Origin: Phycisphaeraceae bacterium
GTDB lineage: Bacteria > Planctomycetota > Phycisphaerae > Phycisphaerales > UBA1924
Length of the DNA stretch: 64,000 nt
NCBI GenBank assembly: GCA_019636535.1
Contig: JAHBXK010000003.1
Coordinates: forward strand, 119,248-183,247
Direction: 5' to 3'
Part shown: positions 1 to 8,943 of the stretch, piece by piece
How the letters are laid out: each line of letters starts with the position of its first letter
Numbering within the stretch: position 1 is the first letter of the stretch
Translations under genes and position numbers: made by a program
The notes under the pieces: model-generated
Database searches by the model: none
The model's input: only the letters and a program-made list of their open reading frames with translations
Told to the model about the DNA's origin: nothing

Positions 1-1337
1 GGTATATCCAGCGGCTTCGAGGGCGGCTCCTCGTTCTCGTCCGGTCTTGCGGGTCGGTGCCAGGGCTGGGCCACGGCCAGACCCAGATCGGGATCGAAGA
101 GTGCTTGCAGGCGTGCCTGCAGAGCCGCATCCAGCGTCAGAATGACGTCTTGACCATCGATCGGCTCCGTTGTTTCGACCTCGCCCGTATCCAAGTGCCG
201 GACTCGCACGCCACGCGACCCGCGCAGGTCAAACTCCAACGCGTATTCCAGCCCGGCCGCGCCAACCAGATCATTCGGCAAGTAACGGCCGCGATCTGGG
301 CCGAGCGATCGCGCCAACTCGGCAGGCGCTTCCTCTGATTCTCGGTGGGCGTATCCCGCTCGACGCAGCCGCTCAGCCTCACGGCGCTGCGAGTCCTCGC
401 GGTAAACTCGCCCGCGCATCCAGCCCAGCACGTGCGTGCCGACGCCTTGCACTCGCACGATCCGCGGCCCGATCTGATCGGCGCCGGGACCTCTGAGCGG
501 CCCAGGCAGATGTGACAGATCGAACGCAACATCCACCGTCTCCATCGGGAACTCGCGCCGTACCGAGTCGAGCACGTGCAACCCGGGCAGAACCGTGGAC
601 TCACCGCCCTCGGCCTCGGTTCTCTCGATCAACTGGCGGAGTTTGAAGCCGACGGAGTCGGGGACATCACGCAGGATCACATGGTGCGTGCGTTCTTCAC
701 GGATCGGCCTGCGGACGTCCGCGGTGCGCACCACGGGCTCGCCCTCACCCTCGCTCAGCACCTCGCCGCGTGCCAGTTCTCGCTCGAGCGCTCGTCTCTG
801 CGCCTCGGTCACGCTGGCATTCAGAAAGCGGACCTGGTCGATGATCGCCTCGCGGCGCTGCTCGATTTCTGATCTCGACACGCCTGCCATCGCGCCGAGT
901 GTGTCCCACATCATCTCGACGCGGGACTCAAAGTCCTGCAGGTGGCCCTGCACGATCTCCTGCCGTTGCTCGGCGTTGAGTTCGGACCAGTTGGGCGTGA
1001 TCTGCCGGGCCCAGCGCGTCGCCTGCTGATAGGCCCACTTGCCGATCAGCACCTGATAGTCCACCGCGACTTCGAAAGAGGCCTGATCTCGCGCCAGCAC
1101 CCGCCCCTTGCGGTCGTAGACCGTGCCGCGAATAGTCCTGATCCAACGCTCGTTCAGCAGTTTCCGTTCGGCCGCCTCGCGAAACTCACCCCCCTTCGCC
1201 ACGGTCAGGTGCGTGACCTGGGCCAGGGGAGCCATGAAGACCAGCAGCACGCCCAGCCCGATGAGCAACAGCCGGCGCTGGTACATGCTCGGGATGAACT
1301 TGGTAGCGCGAAGTCGCGACAACGACCGACCCTCCAT
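1..1337 (-). CDS. mrdA: Penicillin-binding protein 2-like transpeptidase, N-terminal part (runs off the window)
   Basis: Class B PBP that would cross-link peptidoglycan, probably during elongation. The visible 445 residues start at an ATG at 1337 with a short basic stretch, then one membrane segment at about residues 22-44. The dimerisation-domain motif RGTVYDRKGRVLA follows at residues 70-82. Near the end, a GAAGLEYALEFDLRGSRG segment and VILTLDAALQ lead into the transpeptidase domain. The window ends before the catalytic SxxK, so activity cannot be judged. About 150 residues of charged sequence between the two domains are long for PBP2. It lies upstream of, and antiparallel to, murC-murB-ddl-ftsQ, which fits a wall-synthesis role. 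The choice of PBP2 over FtsI/PBP3 is inferred. Confidence 0.8.
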   Translation of the reverse strand, partial: MEGRSLSRLRATKFIPSMYQRRLLLIGLGVLLVFMAPLAQVTHLTVAKGGEFREAAERKLLNERWIRTIRGTVYDRKGRVLARDQASFEVAVDYQVLIGKWAYQQATRWARQITPNWSELNAEQRQEIVQGHLQDFESRVEMMWDTLGAMAGVSRSEIEQRREAIIDQVRFLNASVTEAQRRALERELARGEVLSEGEGEPVVRTADVRRPIREERTHHVILRDVPDSVGFKLRQLIERTEAEGGESTVLPGLHVLDSVRREFPMETVDVAFDLSHLPGPLRGPGADQIGPRIVRVQGVGTHVLGWMRGRVYREDSQRREAERLRRAGYAHRESEEAPAELARSLGPDRGRYLPNDLVGAAGLEYALEFDLRGSRGVRVRHLDTGEVETTEPIDGQDVILTLDAALQARLQALFDPDLGLAVAQPWHRPARPDENEEPPSKPLDI

Positions 1338-1503
1338 GGCGCGGTGTGGCTGTTTCCGGCGTGCCGGACCGGACGGGCGCGGCAGCACACAGAAAGCCTA
1401 GCCCTCGGAGCATGTATCGGTCGTCACGGCCGGGGAATCGGAAGTGGCGAGAGGCAGGTGTCTCAGGCACATCGGTTGCTCGATCGGCCCGGAACTGCCG
1501 GCC

Positions 1504-2340
1504 TCAATCCCGCTTATCGCGAGTGATCTGTGCGTAAGCGTTGTGATTGTGGATGCTCTCGAAGTTCTCGCTCGAGATCGCGTACCAGATGATCCGGTCT
1601 TCGTGGTTGAGAGCAACGGCCAGATCTCGGATGATGTCCTCAACAAACTTCGGATTGTCGTAGGCGTGCTCGGTCACCCACTTCTCGTCTGGGCGCTTCA
1701 GAACCGCAAAGACCGGGCAACTGGCCGCTCGTTCGATGATTTCGGCGAGATGCTCGATCCACATCGGCCCACCCGCCGGGTCGAACCGGACCTTTGCCTC
1801 GATCAGGCATCGCTGATTGTGCGCACCGTAGGCCGAAATCTCCTTCGAACACGGGCAGAGACTCGCGGCGGGGGCCATCACCCCGATCACAAAATCGTCG
1901 GTCAAGCCTGTGCGGCTCGATGTGCACTCGAAGGTGACCCTGTAGTCCATGAGCCCGGAGGAGCCCGTCACCGGCGCGGATTTGTTGATGAAGTACGTGA
2001 ACTCGGCTTCGAAGTGGGCTTCTTCGGCGTCGAGCCGCTCACGGATCGCGGCGGTGATCGCGGGAATGTCGTCCGGCGCAATGGTCCGGCCAGGCCCGGC
2101 GTGCTCATTGAGCACTTCCAAAAACCGGCTCATGTGCGTGCCCTTCTGGTAGTGAGGCAGGGCCACGTACATGGAAATGTTCGCGACGGTGGTCTGCTCG
2201 TTCCCCAACACGGAGTTTGGGTGGTCTTGCGGTACACGCAGGCGAATCGGGAACGTGACATCCTTCACGCCGACGCGATCGATCGCAACATTCCGAGAAT
2301 CGCAAGAGGCCTGAACATCCGGCATCGCCTCACGCTTCAT
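1504..2340 (-). CDS. folE2: GTP cyclohydrolase FolE2 (type IB)
   Basis: Converts GTP to 7,8-dihydroneopterin triphosphate, the first step of folate and queuosine synthesis. FolE2 enzymes are the alternative class that does not strictly need zinc. The family signature LCPCSKEISAYGAHNQR is present and holds the catalytic cysteine. The protein begins MKREAMPDVQ, and homologs usually begin near the PDVQ motif, so the start is either 2340 (278 aa) or 2325 (273 aa). The frame stays open upstream to 2559, but that sequence is low-complexity and unlike the family. A Nudix hydrolase gene lies just upstream on the same strand. The assignment is secure; only the start is uncertain. Confidence 0.93.
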   Translation of the reverse strand: MKREAMPDVQASCDSRNVAIDRVGVKDVTFPIRLRVPQDHPNSVLGNEQTTVANISMYVALPHYQKGTHMSRFLEVLNEHAGPGRTIAPDDIPAITAAIRERLDAEEAHFEAEFTYFINKSAPVTGSSGLMDYRVTFECTSSRTGLTDDFVIGVMAPAASLCPCSKEISAYGAHNQRCLIEAKVRFDPAGGPMWIEHLAEIIERAASCPVFAVLKRPDEKWVTEHAYDNPKFVEDIIRDLAVALNHEDRIIWYAISSENFESIHNHNAYAQITRDKRD

Positions 2341-2555
2341 TGCCCGGCTCAAGGGCCCCTCGGCATTGCGGGGGGAGCTGGGCGGTGTGGGGATCTTCGC
2401 AAACGTGGTCAAATTTGTCCCCTTTCTGGTGTGCTTATCCCGCATGGCAATCGAACTGTACGCCCATGTGGATGCACGCCCTGCCCAAAGGGATTCGGCC
2501 ATGCCAACCGTTCTGCAAGGCTCTCCAGGTGGTTCCTCGCTTGGCCACGGCACGC

Positions 2556-3104
2556 TCAAGCGTGTTCCTGCTCAACCGACCATGTCATTCGCGGCTGACC
2601 CTTCTGGTTGACTTGGGAGCAATCGATGTGCAGCGCAAAGAACCCCGGCCGGCCCTGGGCCGAGTCACGCATGTGCTGCTCATGCCGGCGAATCAGCGGC
2701 CAGATAATCCGACGATCGGTCTCGGGCAACGGCAGGGACTCGATCGCTCCCGGCGCGTGCCACTCCAATCGCCCCTCGGCGATCTCGCTCCGAGAGACTT
2801 CGACAGGACCGATCACGCGGTAGTAGAACAGAAGCCAATGCCCCTTTCCTTCGTACGCACGCTCGGAAATCAGCCCCGCAAGATGCAGCCGGTCGATCGG
2901 GACATCGATCCCGGCCTCTTCCATGATCTCACGCCGGGCACATTGTGCAGGTGACTCGCCGGTCGCCATATCCAGTTTGCCACCAATCGGCGAGTACAGC
3001 CCCTTGTTCGGCTCCCGCAGCCGGTGCAACAGCAACACACGCCCCTGCGCATCGCGCAAGTCGCATAGACAGGCCAATTTGTAAGGCAACGCCGCTTCGC
3101 CCAT
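2556..3104 (-). CDS. Nudix hydrolase
   Basis: Predicted to hydrolyse a nucleoside diphosphate linked to another group. The full Nudix box is visible at about residues 42-64: GK, then E of GES, then RREIMEEAGI, giving the metal-binding REXXEE core. The N-terminal half (LACLCDLRDAQGRVLLLHR) looks like MutT-type 8-oxo-dGTP phosphatases. At 182 aa it is slightly longer than a minimal Nudix domain, with a C-terminal tail of about 40 residues. It sits directly upstream of folE2 on the same strand. A role as the dihydroneopterin triphosphate pyrophosphatase of the folate pathway is therefore possible, but the substrate cannot be read from the sequence. Confidence 0.88.
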   Translation of the reverse strand: MGEAALPYKLACLCDLRDAQGRVLLLHRLREPNKGLYSPIGGKLDMATGESPAQCARREIMEEAGIDVPIDRLHLAGLISERAYEGKGHWLLFYYRVIGPVEVSRSEIAEGRLEWHAPGAIESLPLPETDRRIIWPLIRRHEQHMRDSAQGRPGFFALHIDCSQVNQKGQPRMTWSVEQEHA

Positions 3105-3158
3105 TGGGAGCGAAGAATAGCGTGATCAGCGGGCAACCGAGTCACCGCTCGTCCAGTC

Positions 3159-4805
3159 ATGCCCATGATCCCGGCGGGCCGATTTGATCGGTCCATGATT
3201 TCCACTCCGCAATCGGCCCTCCCGACACCGCACGAACCTGCCATGGCACCGGCTCGATCCACGCCCCCAAAGCCCCGTGACCGAAGCGGACTACCTGCAT
3301 CGCTCGCGGGCCGGGCCGTATTCATGATCGGGATCGGAGGGTGCGGCATGAGCGGCCTCGCCCGCCTGCTCCGGGCACAAGGCGCTCAGATCAGCGGCTC
3401 TGACGTTGGCCAGTCACCGTTCACTCGGGGATTGCTGCGAGACGGTTTCACGGTTGGCTATGACCAAACCGGCGTTGGGGCCGGAGCCGTTCCGGAGCGT
3501 TGCGATCTGGTGGTCGCCTCTGCCGCGATCCGGCCCGATCATCCACAAGTCCTTGCAGCAGAAGCGCGAAGCATCCAAGTGCTGTCCTACGCCGAGGCGC
3601 TGGGCTGGGTCATGCAAGCGCACACCTGCGTCTGCATCGCCGGCACGCATGGCAAGAGCACCACAACCGCCATGCTCGGCGTAGCCCTTGCCGCTGCTGG
3701 ACTGGACCCGAGCGTGATCGTGGGAGCAACTTGCTCGCAACTCGGAAACCTGTCAGCATCGTCCGGTTCCCCCGAAACGGGGGGCGGCTTTCGCCTAGGA
3801 AGCCGATCGATCCCGCTCGGTCCGTATGTCGGCCAACCCGGGCTGCTGATCGCCGAGGCGTGCGAGTTCAACCGCAGTTTTCACAACTACCACCCCCGCG
3901 TCGCGGCGATCACGAGCGTGGAAGCCGATCATCTCGACGTATTCGGATCGGTTGAGGAGGTGGTGCGCGCGTTTCGCGACTTCGCCGGGCTCATCCCTCA
4001 CGCCGATCAGGGCGGCACGCTGCTCATCGCCGCGGAAGGCACGCATCGCCGGGAAGTCACGGCGGGCTTGGAGTGCGATGTGCAAACGATCGGATGGTCG
4101 CCCAGTTGCGACTGGAGCGTTCGGTACGATCCGGTCTCACGACGCACGGGACTGGTCCGCAAGGGACAAGGCTTGGTCGGGGCGTGGGTCACCTCTATGC
4201 CGGGCGAGCACAACGCCATGAACGCCGCCACCGCCTGCGCACTGGCGACGATTCTGGGTGCCGATCCCGACACGGTGGCAACGAGTCTCGGTGAGTTCCG
4301 CGGTCTGGACCGTCGGATGCAATTCTTGGGCGAGCGACGGCTGCCGCTGGGCGGGGCGGTTCGCGTGTACGACGACTACGGCCATCACCCGACCGAAGTT
4401 GAAGCGACGCTGAAGGCACTCCGAGACTTTGAAAGACCCGAAGAGCGCGGCGGTCGGCTGGTGTGCGTCTTTCAACCGCACCAGCACAGTCGAACGCGCT
4501 TTCTGCTTGAGGAGTTCGCCAGCGCCTTTAATCATGCCGACGTGGTCATCGTCCCTCACATCTACTTCGTGCGAGACTCGATTGAGGAGAAAGCCAAGGT
4601 CACGGCGGCCGACCTTGTCGATCGTCTCAGACAACGGGGCGTGCAGGCAATGCACCTGTACCCGTTCGACGCGATTGTCGAGCAACTGCAGGTCATTTGC
4701 CGTCCCGGCGATGTGCTGGTTGTGATGGGAGCTGGACCGGTCGATGAGGTGGCCAGGGGTTATTTGGGCGAATCCCCCCACGGGGCTCGCGGTCGGATCG
4801 GGTGA
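3159..4805 (+). CDS. murC: UDP-N-acetylmuramate--L-alanine ligase
   Basis: Adds L-alanine to UDP-MurNAc in the cytoplasm, starting the peptidoglycan stem peptide. The N-terminal UDP-binding motif GIGGCGMSGLA lies at about residues 57-67. The Mur-ligase P-loop GTHGKSTTT is at 162-170, and the C-terminal domain carries YDDYGHHPTEV and FQPHQHSRT. Length is 548 aa against roughly 460-490 for the family; the first 45 residues look dispensable. Later ATGs at 3195 and 3243 are plausible starts, and none has a clear ribosome binding site. It is the first gene of murC-murB-ddl-ftsQ and probably shares a transcript with murB, 49 bp downstream. Confidence 0.95.
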   Translation: MPMIPAGRFDRSMISTPQSALPTPHEPAMAPARSTPPKPRDRSGLPASLAGRAVFMIGIGGCGMSGLARLLRAQGAQISGSDVGQSPFTRGLLRDGFTVGYDQTGVGAGAVPERCDLVVASAAIRPDHPQVLAAEARSIQVLSYAEALGWVMQAHTCVCIAGTHGKSTTTAMLGVALAAAGLDPSVIVGATCSQLGNLSASSGSPETGGGFRLGSRSIPLGPYVGQPGLLIAEACEFNRSFHNYHPRVAAITSVEADHLDVFGSVEEVVRAFRDFAGLIPHADQGGTLLIAAEGTHRREVTAGLECDVQTIGWSPSCDWSVRYDPVSRRTGLVRKGQGLVGAWVTSMPGEHNAMNAATACALATILGADPDTVATSLGEFRGLDRRMQFLGERRLPLGGAVRVYDDYGHHPTEVEATLKALRDFERPEERGGRLVCVFQPHQHSRTRFLLEEFASAFNHADVVIVPHIYFVRDSIEEKAKVTAADLVDRLRQRGVQAMHLYPFDAIVEQLQVICRPGDVLVVMGAGPVDEVARGYLGESPHGARGRIG

Positions 4806-4854
4806 ATACCCGAGATCGCGTTCGGCTTTGAGTTGAGACAAGAACGAGGTCTGA

Positions 4855-5793
4855 ATGGGCAGGGATGCCATGACGACAGTGCGTGCTCAGGCGGAAGCCG
4901 TGCGAATCGAGAACGACGTGCTCATACCGACGTGGTTCCACATCGGCGGCCGTGCCGATCAACTCGCCCGACCCGAGAGCGCGAGCCAACTACGAACGTG
5001 CCTGTTGCGTGATCCAGAACTTCGCATGCTCGGGGACGGCGCCAACCTGCTCGTCGATGACGACGGGGTGCGCGAGCTTGTGGTGCAGCTCACGGGTCCT
5101 GAGTTCACGGGATGGACGTTCGACGAAGCCACCGGCCTGCTGAGCGTCGGCGCTGGGGCGAACCTTCCGAAGTTGATCCTCGAAGCGGTCCGCCGCGGCC
5201 GAGGCGGATTGGAAGGGCTGGGCGGTATCCCGGCCTCCATCGGCGGCGCACTCGTGATGAACGCCGGCGGCGCGTTCGGCCAGATCGCGGACACCGTCGT
5301 GCGCGTGCATGGCCTCACCCGCGAAGGCCAGCCGATCACGCTCGAACGCGATGAGATCGACTTTCGATACCGGCACAGCGGATTGGATCGGCTGATCATC
5401 ACCCGCGCCGAACTCGAACTCTCCGAGGAGGATCCCGCCGGGCTGCGTGACCGCTTGAAGGAAGTCATGCACTACAAGAAACAGAGCCAGCCGATGGGCG
5501 ATCGCTCGGCGGGGTGCGTCTTCAAGAACCCGGTGCTTCCGGCGGACATCGAGGGGATCGGGCCGCGGGGGGAGCGAGTCAGCGCGGGGATGTTGATCGA
5601 CCGTGCCGGCTGCAAGGGTCTCGCGGTCCGCGGCGCTTCGGTCAGCGCCCGCCACGCGAACTTCATCGTCACCGCGCCGGACGCGCACGCACGCGACGTG
5701 ATCGACTTGATGGCCGACGTGCGCCGACGCGTCCACGACGCATTTGGTGTCGAGATCGAACCCGAGATCGTCGTCTGGAGCAGCACCCGATGA
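4855..5793 (+). CDS. murB: UDP-N-acetylenolpyruvoylglucosamine reductase
   Basis: FAD-dependent enzyme that reduces UDP-GlcNAc-enolpyruvate to UDP-MurNAc, the substrate of MurC. The N-terminal FAD domain shows TWFHIGGRADQLARP and LGDGANLLVDDDG. The phosphate-binding loop reads GLGGIPASIGGALVMNAG, with Ala where many homologs have Gly (GIPGSIGG). The C-terminal domain contains AGCVFKNP and GMLIDRAGCKG, with the region around these holding the catalytic proton donor. At 312 aa it is normal in length. An alternative start is ATG 4870. Its stop overlaps the ddl start (ATGA), indicating translational coupling. Confidence 0.95.
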   Translation: MGRDAMTTVRAQAEAVRIENDVLIPTWFHIGGRADQLARPESASQLRTCLLRDPELRMLGDGANLLVDDDGVRELVVQLTGPEFTGWTFDEATGLLSVGAGANLPKLILEAVRRGRGGLEGLGGIPASIGGALVMNAGGAFGQIADTVVRVHGLTREGQPITLERDEIDFRYRHSGLDRLIITRAELELSEEDPAGLRDRLKEVMHYKKQSQPMGDRSAGCVFKNPVLPADIEGIGPRGERVSAGMLIDRAGCKGLAVRGASVSARHANFIVTAPDAHARDVIDLMADVRRRVHDAFGVEIEPEIVVWSSTR

Positions 5794-6791
5794 CGTGGAC
5801 CTTGCGACACAAGTCAAGGGGATCGCTGGTCGACCGATCCAAGCCTCGAGTGCTCGTCCTGGGAGGTGGACCGGACGCAGAGCGCGAGGTCAGCCTGATC
5901 AGTTCCCGCGCGATCGCCGATGCGCTCGTCGAGTCCAAGCGGTTCGCAGTGGAGCGCATCGAGATCGACAGACTCTCCATCGACGATCTCTCATCGCTCC
6001 CGGGCGATGTGGTCTTTCCCGCGTTGCACGGTGGATGGGGCGAGGGCGGACCGCTTCAGGACCTGCTCGAGGCAGACGGCCGTCCCTTTGTCGGCAGTTT
6101 CGCTCGCACCGCCCGCGCGGCAATGGACAAAGTTGCAACCAAGATCGCAGCGGCATCGATCGGCATTCCAACACCCGAGTGCTTTGTGCTCGATCGGCGT
6201 GATTCTTCGTGCCCGATACCCTTTCCTGTCGCAATGAAGCCTATCCACGAGGGATCCACCATCGGCCTGCACATCTGCCGGTCGCCCGATGAGTGGGCTC
6301 GGGCGAGAGAGCATCTCGACTCGGAGCCGACGGGTGGCGACCCGTTCGGTGTTCGCTCGTACATGATCGAGCCGCTGGTGGCGGGTGGCCGTGCTCGCGA
6401 ATTGACCATCGGCATGTTGGACGGTGAGGCACTCCCCGTCATCGAGATCCGACCGGCCGATGGCCTGTACGACTATGAGGCCAAGTACACGCGCGAAGAC
6501 ACTCGCTACTTGATCGAACCGCCGCTTCCCGATGGGGTCCGTGAGCGCATTCAGGACCAGACCGTGCGCCTCGCTCGACGTCTGGGCGTGCGCCATGTCG
6601 CGCGAGCCGATTTCCTGCTCGACGAGAACTCCGTCGCCTGGTTTCTGGAGATCAACACCATGCCCGGCTTCACGGGGCACTCGCTGGTACCAATGGCGGC
6701 ATCGCACATCGGCATCGGTATGCCCCAACTCTGCGAGCGACTGGTTCGATTGGCCCTTCGGGATCACGTTCCGGCTGCCCCCACGGCGTGA
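5790..6791 (+). CDS. ddl: D-alanine--D-alanine ligase
   Basis: ATP-grasp ligase making the D-Ala-D-Ala dipeptide for peptidoglycan precursors. The ATG at 5790 overlaps the murB stop in an ATGA, which fixes the start. The frame is open much further upstream, but only antisense-like sequence lies there. Motifs: LGGGPDAEREVSLISS near the N-terminus, PALHGGWGEGG, the ATP-grasp segment PVAMKPIHEGSTIGL, and the C-terminal ARADFLLDE with FLEINTMPGFTGHS, which supplies metal ligands. At 333 aa it has family length. Third gene of the mur/division cluster. Confidence 0.95.
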   Translation: MTWTLRHKSRGSLVDRSKPRVLVLGGGPDAEREVSLISSRAIADALVESKRFAVERIEIDRLSIDDLSSLPGDVVFPALHGGWGEGGPLQDLLEADGRPFVGSFARTARAAMDKVATKIAAASIGIPTPECFVLDRRDSSCPIPFPVAMKPIHEGSTIGLHICRSPDEWARAREHLDSEPTGGDPFGVRSYMIEPLVAGGRARELTIGMLDGEALPVIEIRPADGLYDYEAKYTREDTRYLIEPPLPDGVRERIQDQTVRLARRLGVRHVARADFLLDENSVAWFLEINTMPGFTGHSLVPMAASHIGIGMPQLCERLVRLALRDHVPAAPTA

Positions 6792-6875
6792 AGCCCCCCT
6801 ATCCGGGTATCTCAGAACCAAATCGGGCTGACTTGCCGATAAGACCTGGCACTTCGCACCGATTGCGACCAGTTC

Positions 6876-7856
6876 ATGCCGCCCGAGACGCACCACTCCG
6901 AAGAGTCCCTGAACGACTCGATCAGCCCGCACCGGGGCCGTGATCGACGGCTTTGGCACGCCGCGAGTTCGATCCTCGCTTGGGCGCTCGTGATTGCTGT
7001 GCTCTGCACGGCAACGTGGGGCTTCGGACGGATGCAATCAGAGGCCCCGGCATGGCTCAGAACTGGCGGTGACCGTGCGCACGGTGCCGGTACCAGCCCC
7101 GAGATCGTGATCCACTGGCCGCCGATGCCCGCCAACGTCGTTGCCGAAGCGCGTCGGCAGGGCCACTCCGGCCCGATCACGTGGCTCGATCGGGACTCTC
7201 GGGAAGAAATCGAGCGGATCGTCCGCTTGCTCGCAACCGCAGACCCGTTCGATATTGATTCACTTCGAGCCGTCCATGAAGGGCTGATGAGCACGGGATG
7301 GTTCGCTGAGCCGGTCAGCGTGCGACGCACGAGCCACGGTCGAGTCGAGGTCGAGGGCGTATGGCGGATCCCCGTCGCTGCGGTACGGACCGAAACCGGC
7401 GACAGGCTTGTGACTCGGTCAGGCAGGCTGCTGAGCCCGCAGTACTTACCCGACCGATCGGGCTTGAAGGTCGTTCTCGGCGTGACCGGATCACACCCCG
7501 CGTTGGGTGAGGCATGGCCGATCGGCGATGTGCAGGCGGGACTGGAGTTGCTGGAGTTCCTGCGAACGATGCCGGGATACGAGCAGGTGTACGGTGTGGA
7601 TGTCGGCGACTTCGTCAGCACCGGGTCGCTGACTGTCGTGACGAACACAGGTACCCGCGTGCTGTGGGGCGGGCGACTCGGCGAGTTTCACCCGGGCCAG
7701 GCGCCCGATGACGCGAAGCGCCTGCGACTCGCGGAGTTGTTCGTTCGATACGGTCGACTCGACGCGGGTCAAGCGATGATCGACCTGCGTTTGGAAGATG
7801 GCCCGTACGTAGTCTTGCGAGAGCACAACGCACGACAGGCCCGAGCGGAACGCTGA
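6876..7856 (+). CDS. ftsQ: FtsQ-like cell division protein (one TM, POTRA-like)
   Basis: Probable divisome connector protein. It has a short cytoplasmic N-terminus and one membrane helix at about residues 30-50 (ASSILAWALVIAVL). The extracytoplasmic part contains STGWFAEPVSVRR followed by VEVEGVWRIPVAAV. That matches the POTRA-to-beta-domain pattern of FtsQ/DivIB (a Trp before a strand, then an R-x-P-x-A motif). Its place directly after ddl, as in E. coli, is strong supporting evidence, since FtsQ diverges quickly in sequence. At 326 aa it is slightly long. ftsA and ftsZ do not follow; the next genes are unrelated. Confidence 0.72.
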   Translation: MPPETHHSEESLNDSISPHRGRDRRLWHAASSILAWALVIAVLCTATWGFGRMQSEAPAWLRTGGDRAHGAGTSPEIVIHWPPMPANVVAEARRQGHSGPITWLDRDSREEIERIVRLLATADPFDIDSLRAVHEGLMSTGWFAEPVSVRRTSHGRVEVEGVWRIPVAAVRTETGDRLVTRSGRLLSPQYLPDRSGLKVVLGVTGSHPALGEAWPIGDVQAGLELLEFLRTMPGYEQVYGVDVGDFVSTGSLTVVTNTGTRVLWGGRLGEFHPGQAPDDAKRLRLAELFVRYGRLDAGQAMIDLRLEDGPYVVLREHNARQARAER

Positions 7857-7867
7857 CCCATTGCACG

Positions 7868-8110
7868 TCAATCAGGGCCATCGTCAGGGCCATCGTCGGA
7901 TGCGGTCGGATCGAGGTTGACAAACTCGCTTCGGAGTTTGTCGATGCGGCTCTCGACCGCGTCGAGCCGGCGCGTCAAACCGAACACGAGTGCGTTCAGT
8001 TCCTCCAACTGCGAAGCGAGCCGATGGACCGAACGCTCGTTGAAAGCCACCGCCTCTTCGAGTTGCTCGATACGCGCTGACGGTTCGATTGGCTGGGGTC
8101 TGTCGGACAT
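7868..8110 (-). CDS. slyX: SlyX family protein
   Basis: Small coiled-coil protein of unknown biochemical function. Of its 80 residues, about 12-65 form a continuous heptad pattern (IEQLEEAVAFNERSVHRL, then ELNALVFGLTRRLDAVES), typical of SlyX. The C-terminus is an acidic, low-complexity tail ending in two DDGPD copies. It is convergent with ftsQ, with only 11 bp between the stops, and divergent from the PagL-like gene. Confidence 0.75.
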   Translation of the reverse strand: MSDRPQPIEPSARIEQLEEAVAFNERSVHRLASQLEELNALVFGLTRRLDAVESRIDKLRSEFVNLDPTASDDGPDDGPD

Positions 8111-8146
8111 GGGCGACGGGCCTGAGTGCGTGGTACGCTGGCGGTC

Positions 8147-8896
8147 ATGATAATCCGATCAAGGCTGGCCGCGCTGACGATTCTGACAACCTTCGCATGG
8201 GCCTCCGAGAGTTCCGCGCGAGCCGAAGTCGTTTCGTTGACCGACCTCTTCACCTCTCGTTGCAACCTCGACCTGTCGTACCAACCCGAACCGGAGCCCC
8301 AGTCTTCGTCCGACGCCGCGGCAGACGTTCGGACAACAGCACCCACCCCAAACGGCTCGATCACCGGCAGCCCGGAACAGTGGGACGACCGACCGGGATT
8401 CGGGCAAGCAGGGGCAACGTTCCTGACTCTGGGAGGGCTCTGGGCGTACGACTTCGATGAAGACCACGACGTCAACTTCCACGTCGCTTGGTCGAAGTTC
8501 CTCGTGAACGATCTTGAGTTTGCCGTTGAGGGAGCGGGGTGGTACTTCAGCCAGGTCGGTCAAGACACAGGCGGCGTTTCCGGCTCAATGATCTTCCGCT
8601 GGCACTTCTTGCACGCCGACGATTACTCGTGGTCGTTGTTCGGCGACATCGGCATCGGCCTTCTCGCCGGGTTCGACAACGTACCGCAGGGCGGAACGGG
8701 ACTCAATTTCCTGCCGCGTGCAGGCATGGGTGTGACGGGAGCGTTCCGCGAGTCGGTCGACGGCGAATCGCACGGACCCCGCTGGCAGATCGGCCTTCGA
8801 TGGCACCACATTTCGAACGGGCGGATCGAAGGTGACGGCCGAAACCCGGCACGCGATTCTCTGGCGATGTACGCAGCGATCATCCTGCCGTTCTGA
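8147..8896 (+). CDS. PagL-like lipid A deacylase / acyloxyacyl hydrolase family outer membrane protein
   Basis: Predicted eight-stranded outer-membrane barrel that removes an acyl chain from lipid A. An N-terminal signal peptide (RLAALTILTTFAWASESSARA) is followed by a Ser/Thr/Pro-rich linker to about residue 75. Aromatic-alternating strands come next. Near the C-terminus the family motif reads WHHISNGRIEGDGRNPARDS, providing the His and Ser of the PagL active site. The protein ends in ...AIILPF, with the terminal Phe usual for outer-membrane barrels. ATG 8147 is preferred; a GTG at 8126 is also open. Together with kdsA it implies lipopolysaccharide. The catalytic Glu could not be assigned with certainty. 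Confidence 0.72.
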   Translation: MIIRSRLAALTILTTFAWASESSARAEVVSLTDLFTSRCNLDLSYQPEPEPQSSSDAAADVRTTAPTPNGSITGSPEQWDDRPGFGQAGATFLTLGGLWAYDFDEDHDVNFHVAWSKFLVNDLEFAVEGAGWYFSQVGQDTGGVSGSMIFRWHFLHADDYSWSLFGDIGIGLLAGFDNVPQGGTGLNFLPRAGMGVTGAFRESVDGESHGPRWQIGLRWHHISNGRIEGDGRNPARDSLAMYAAIILPF

Positions 8897-8943
8897 CCAA
8901 CCGCAACCCCTCGCACGCTCAAGAGTGCGGGCGAGCCGCGTCA

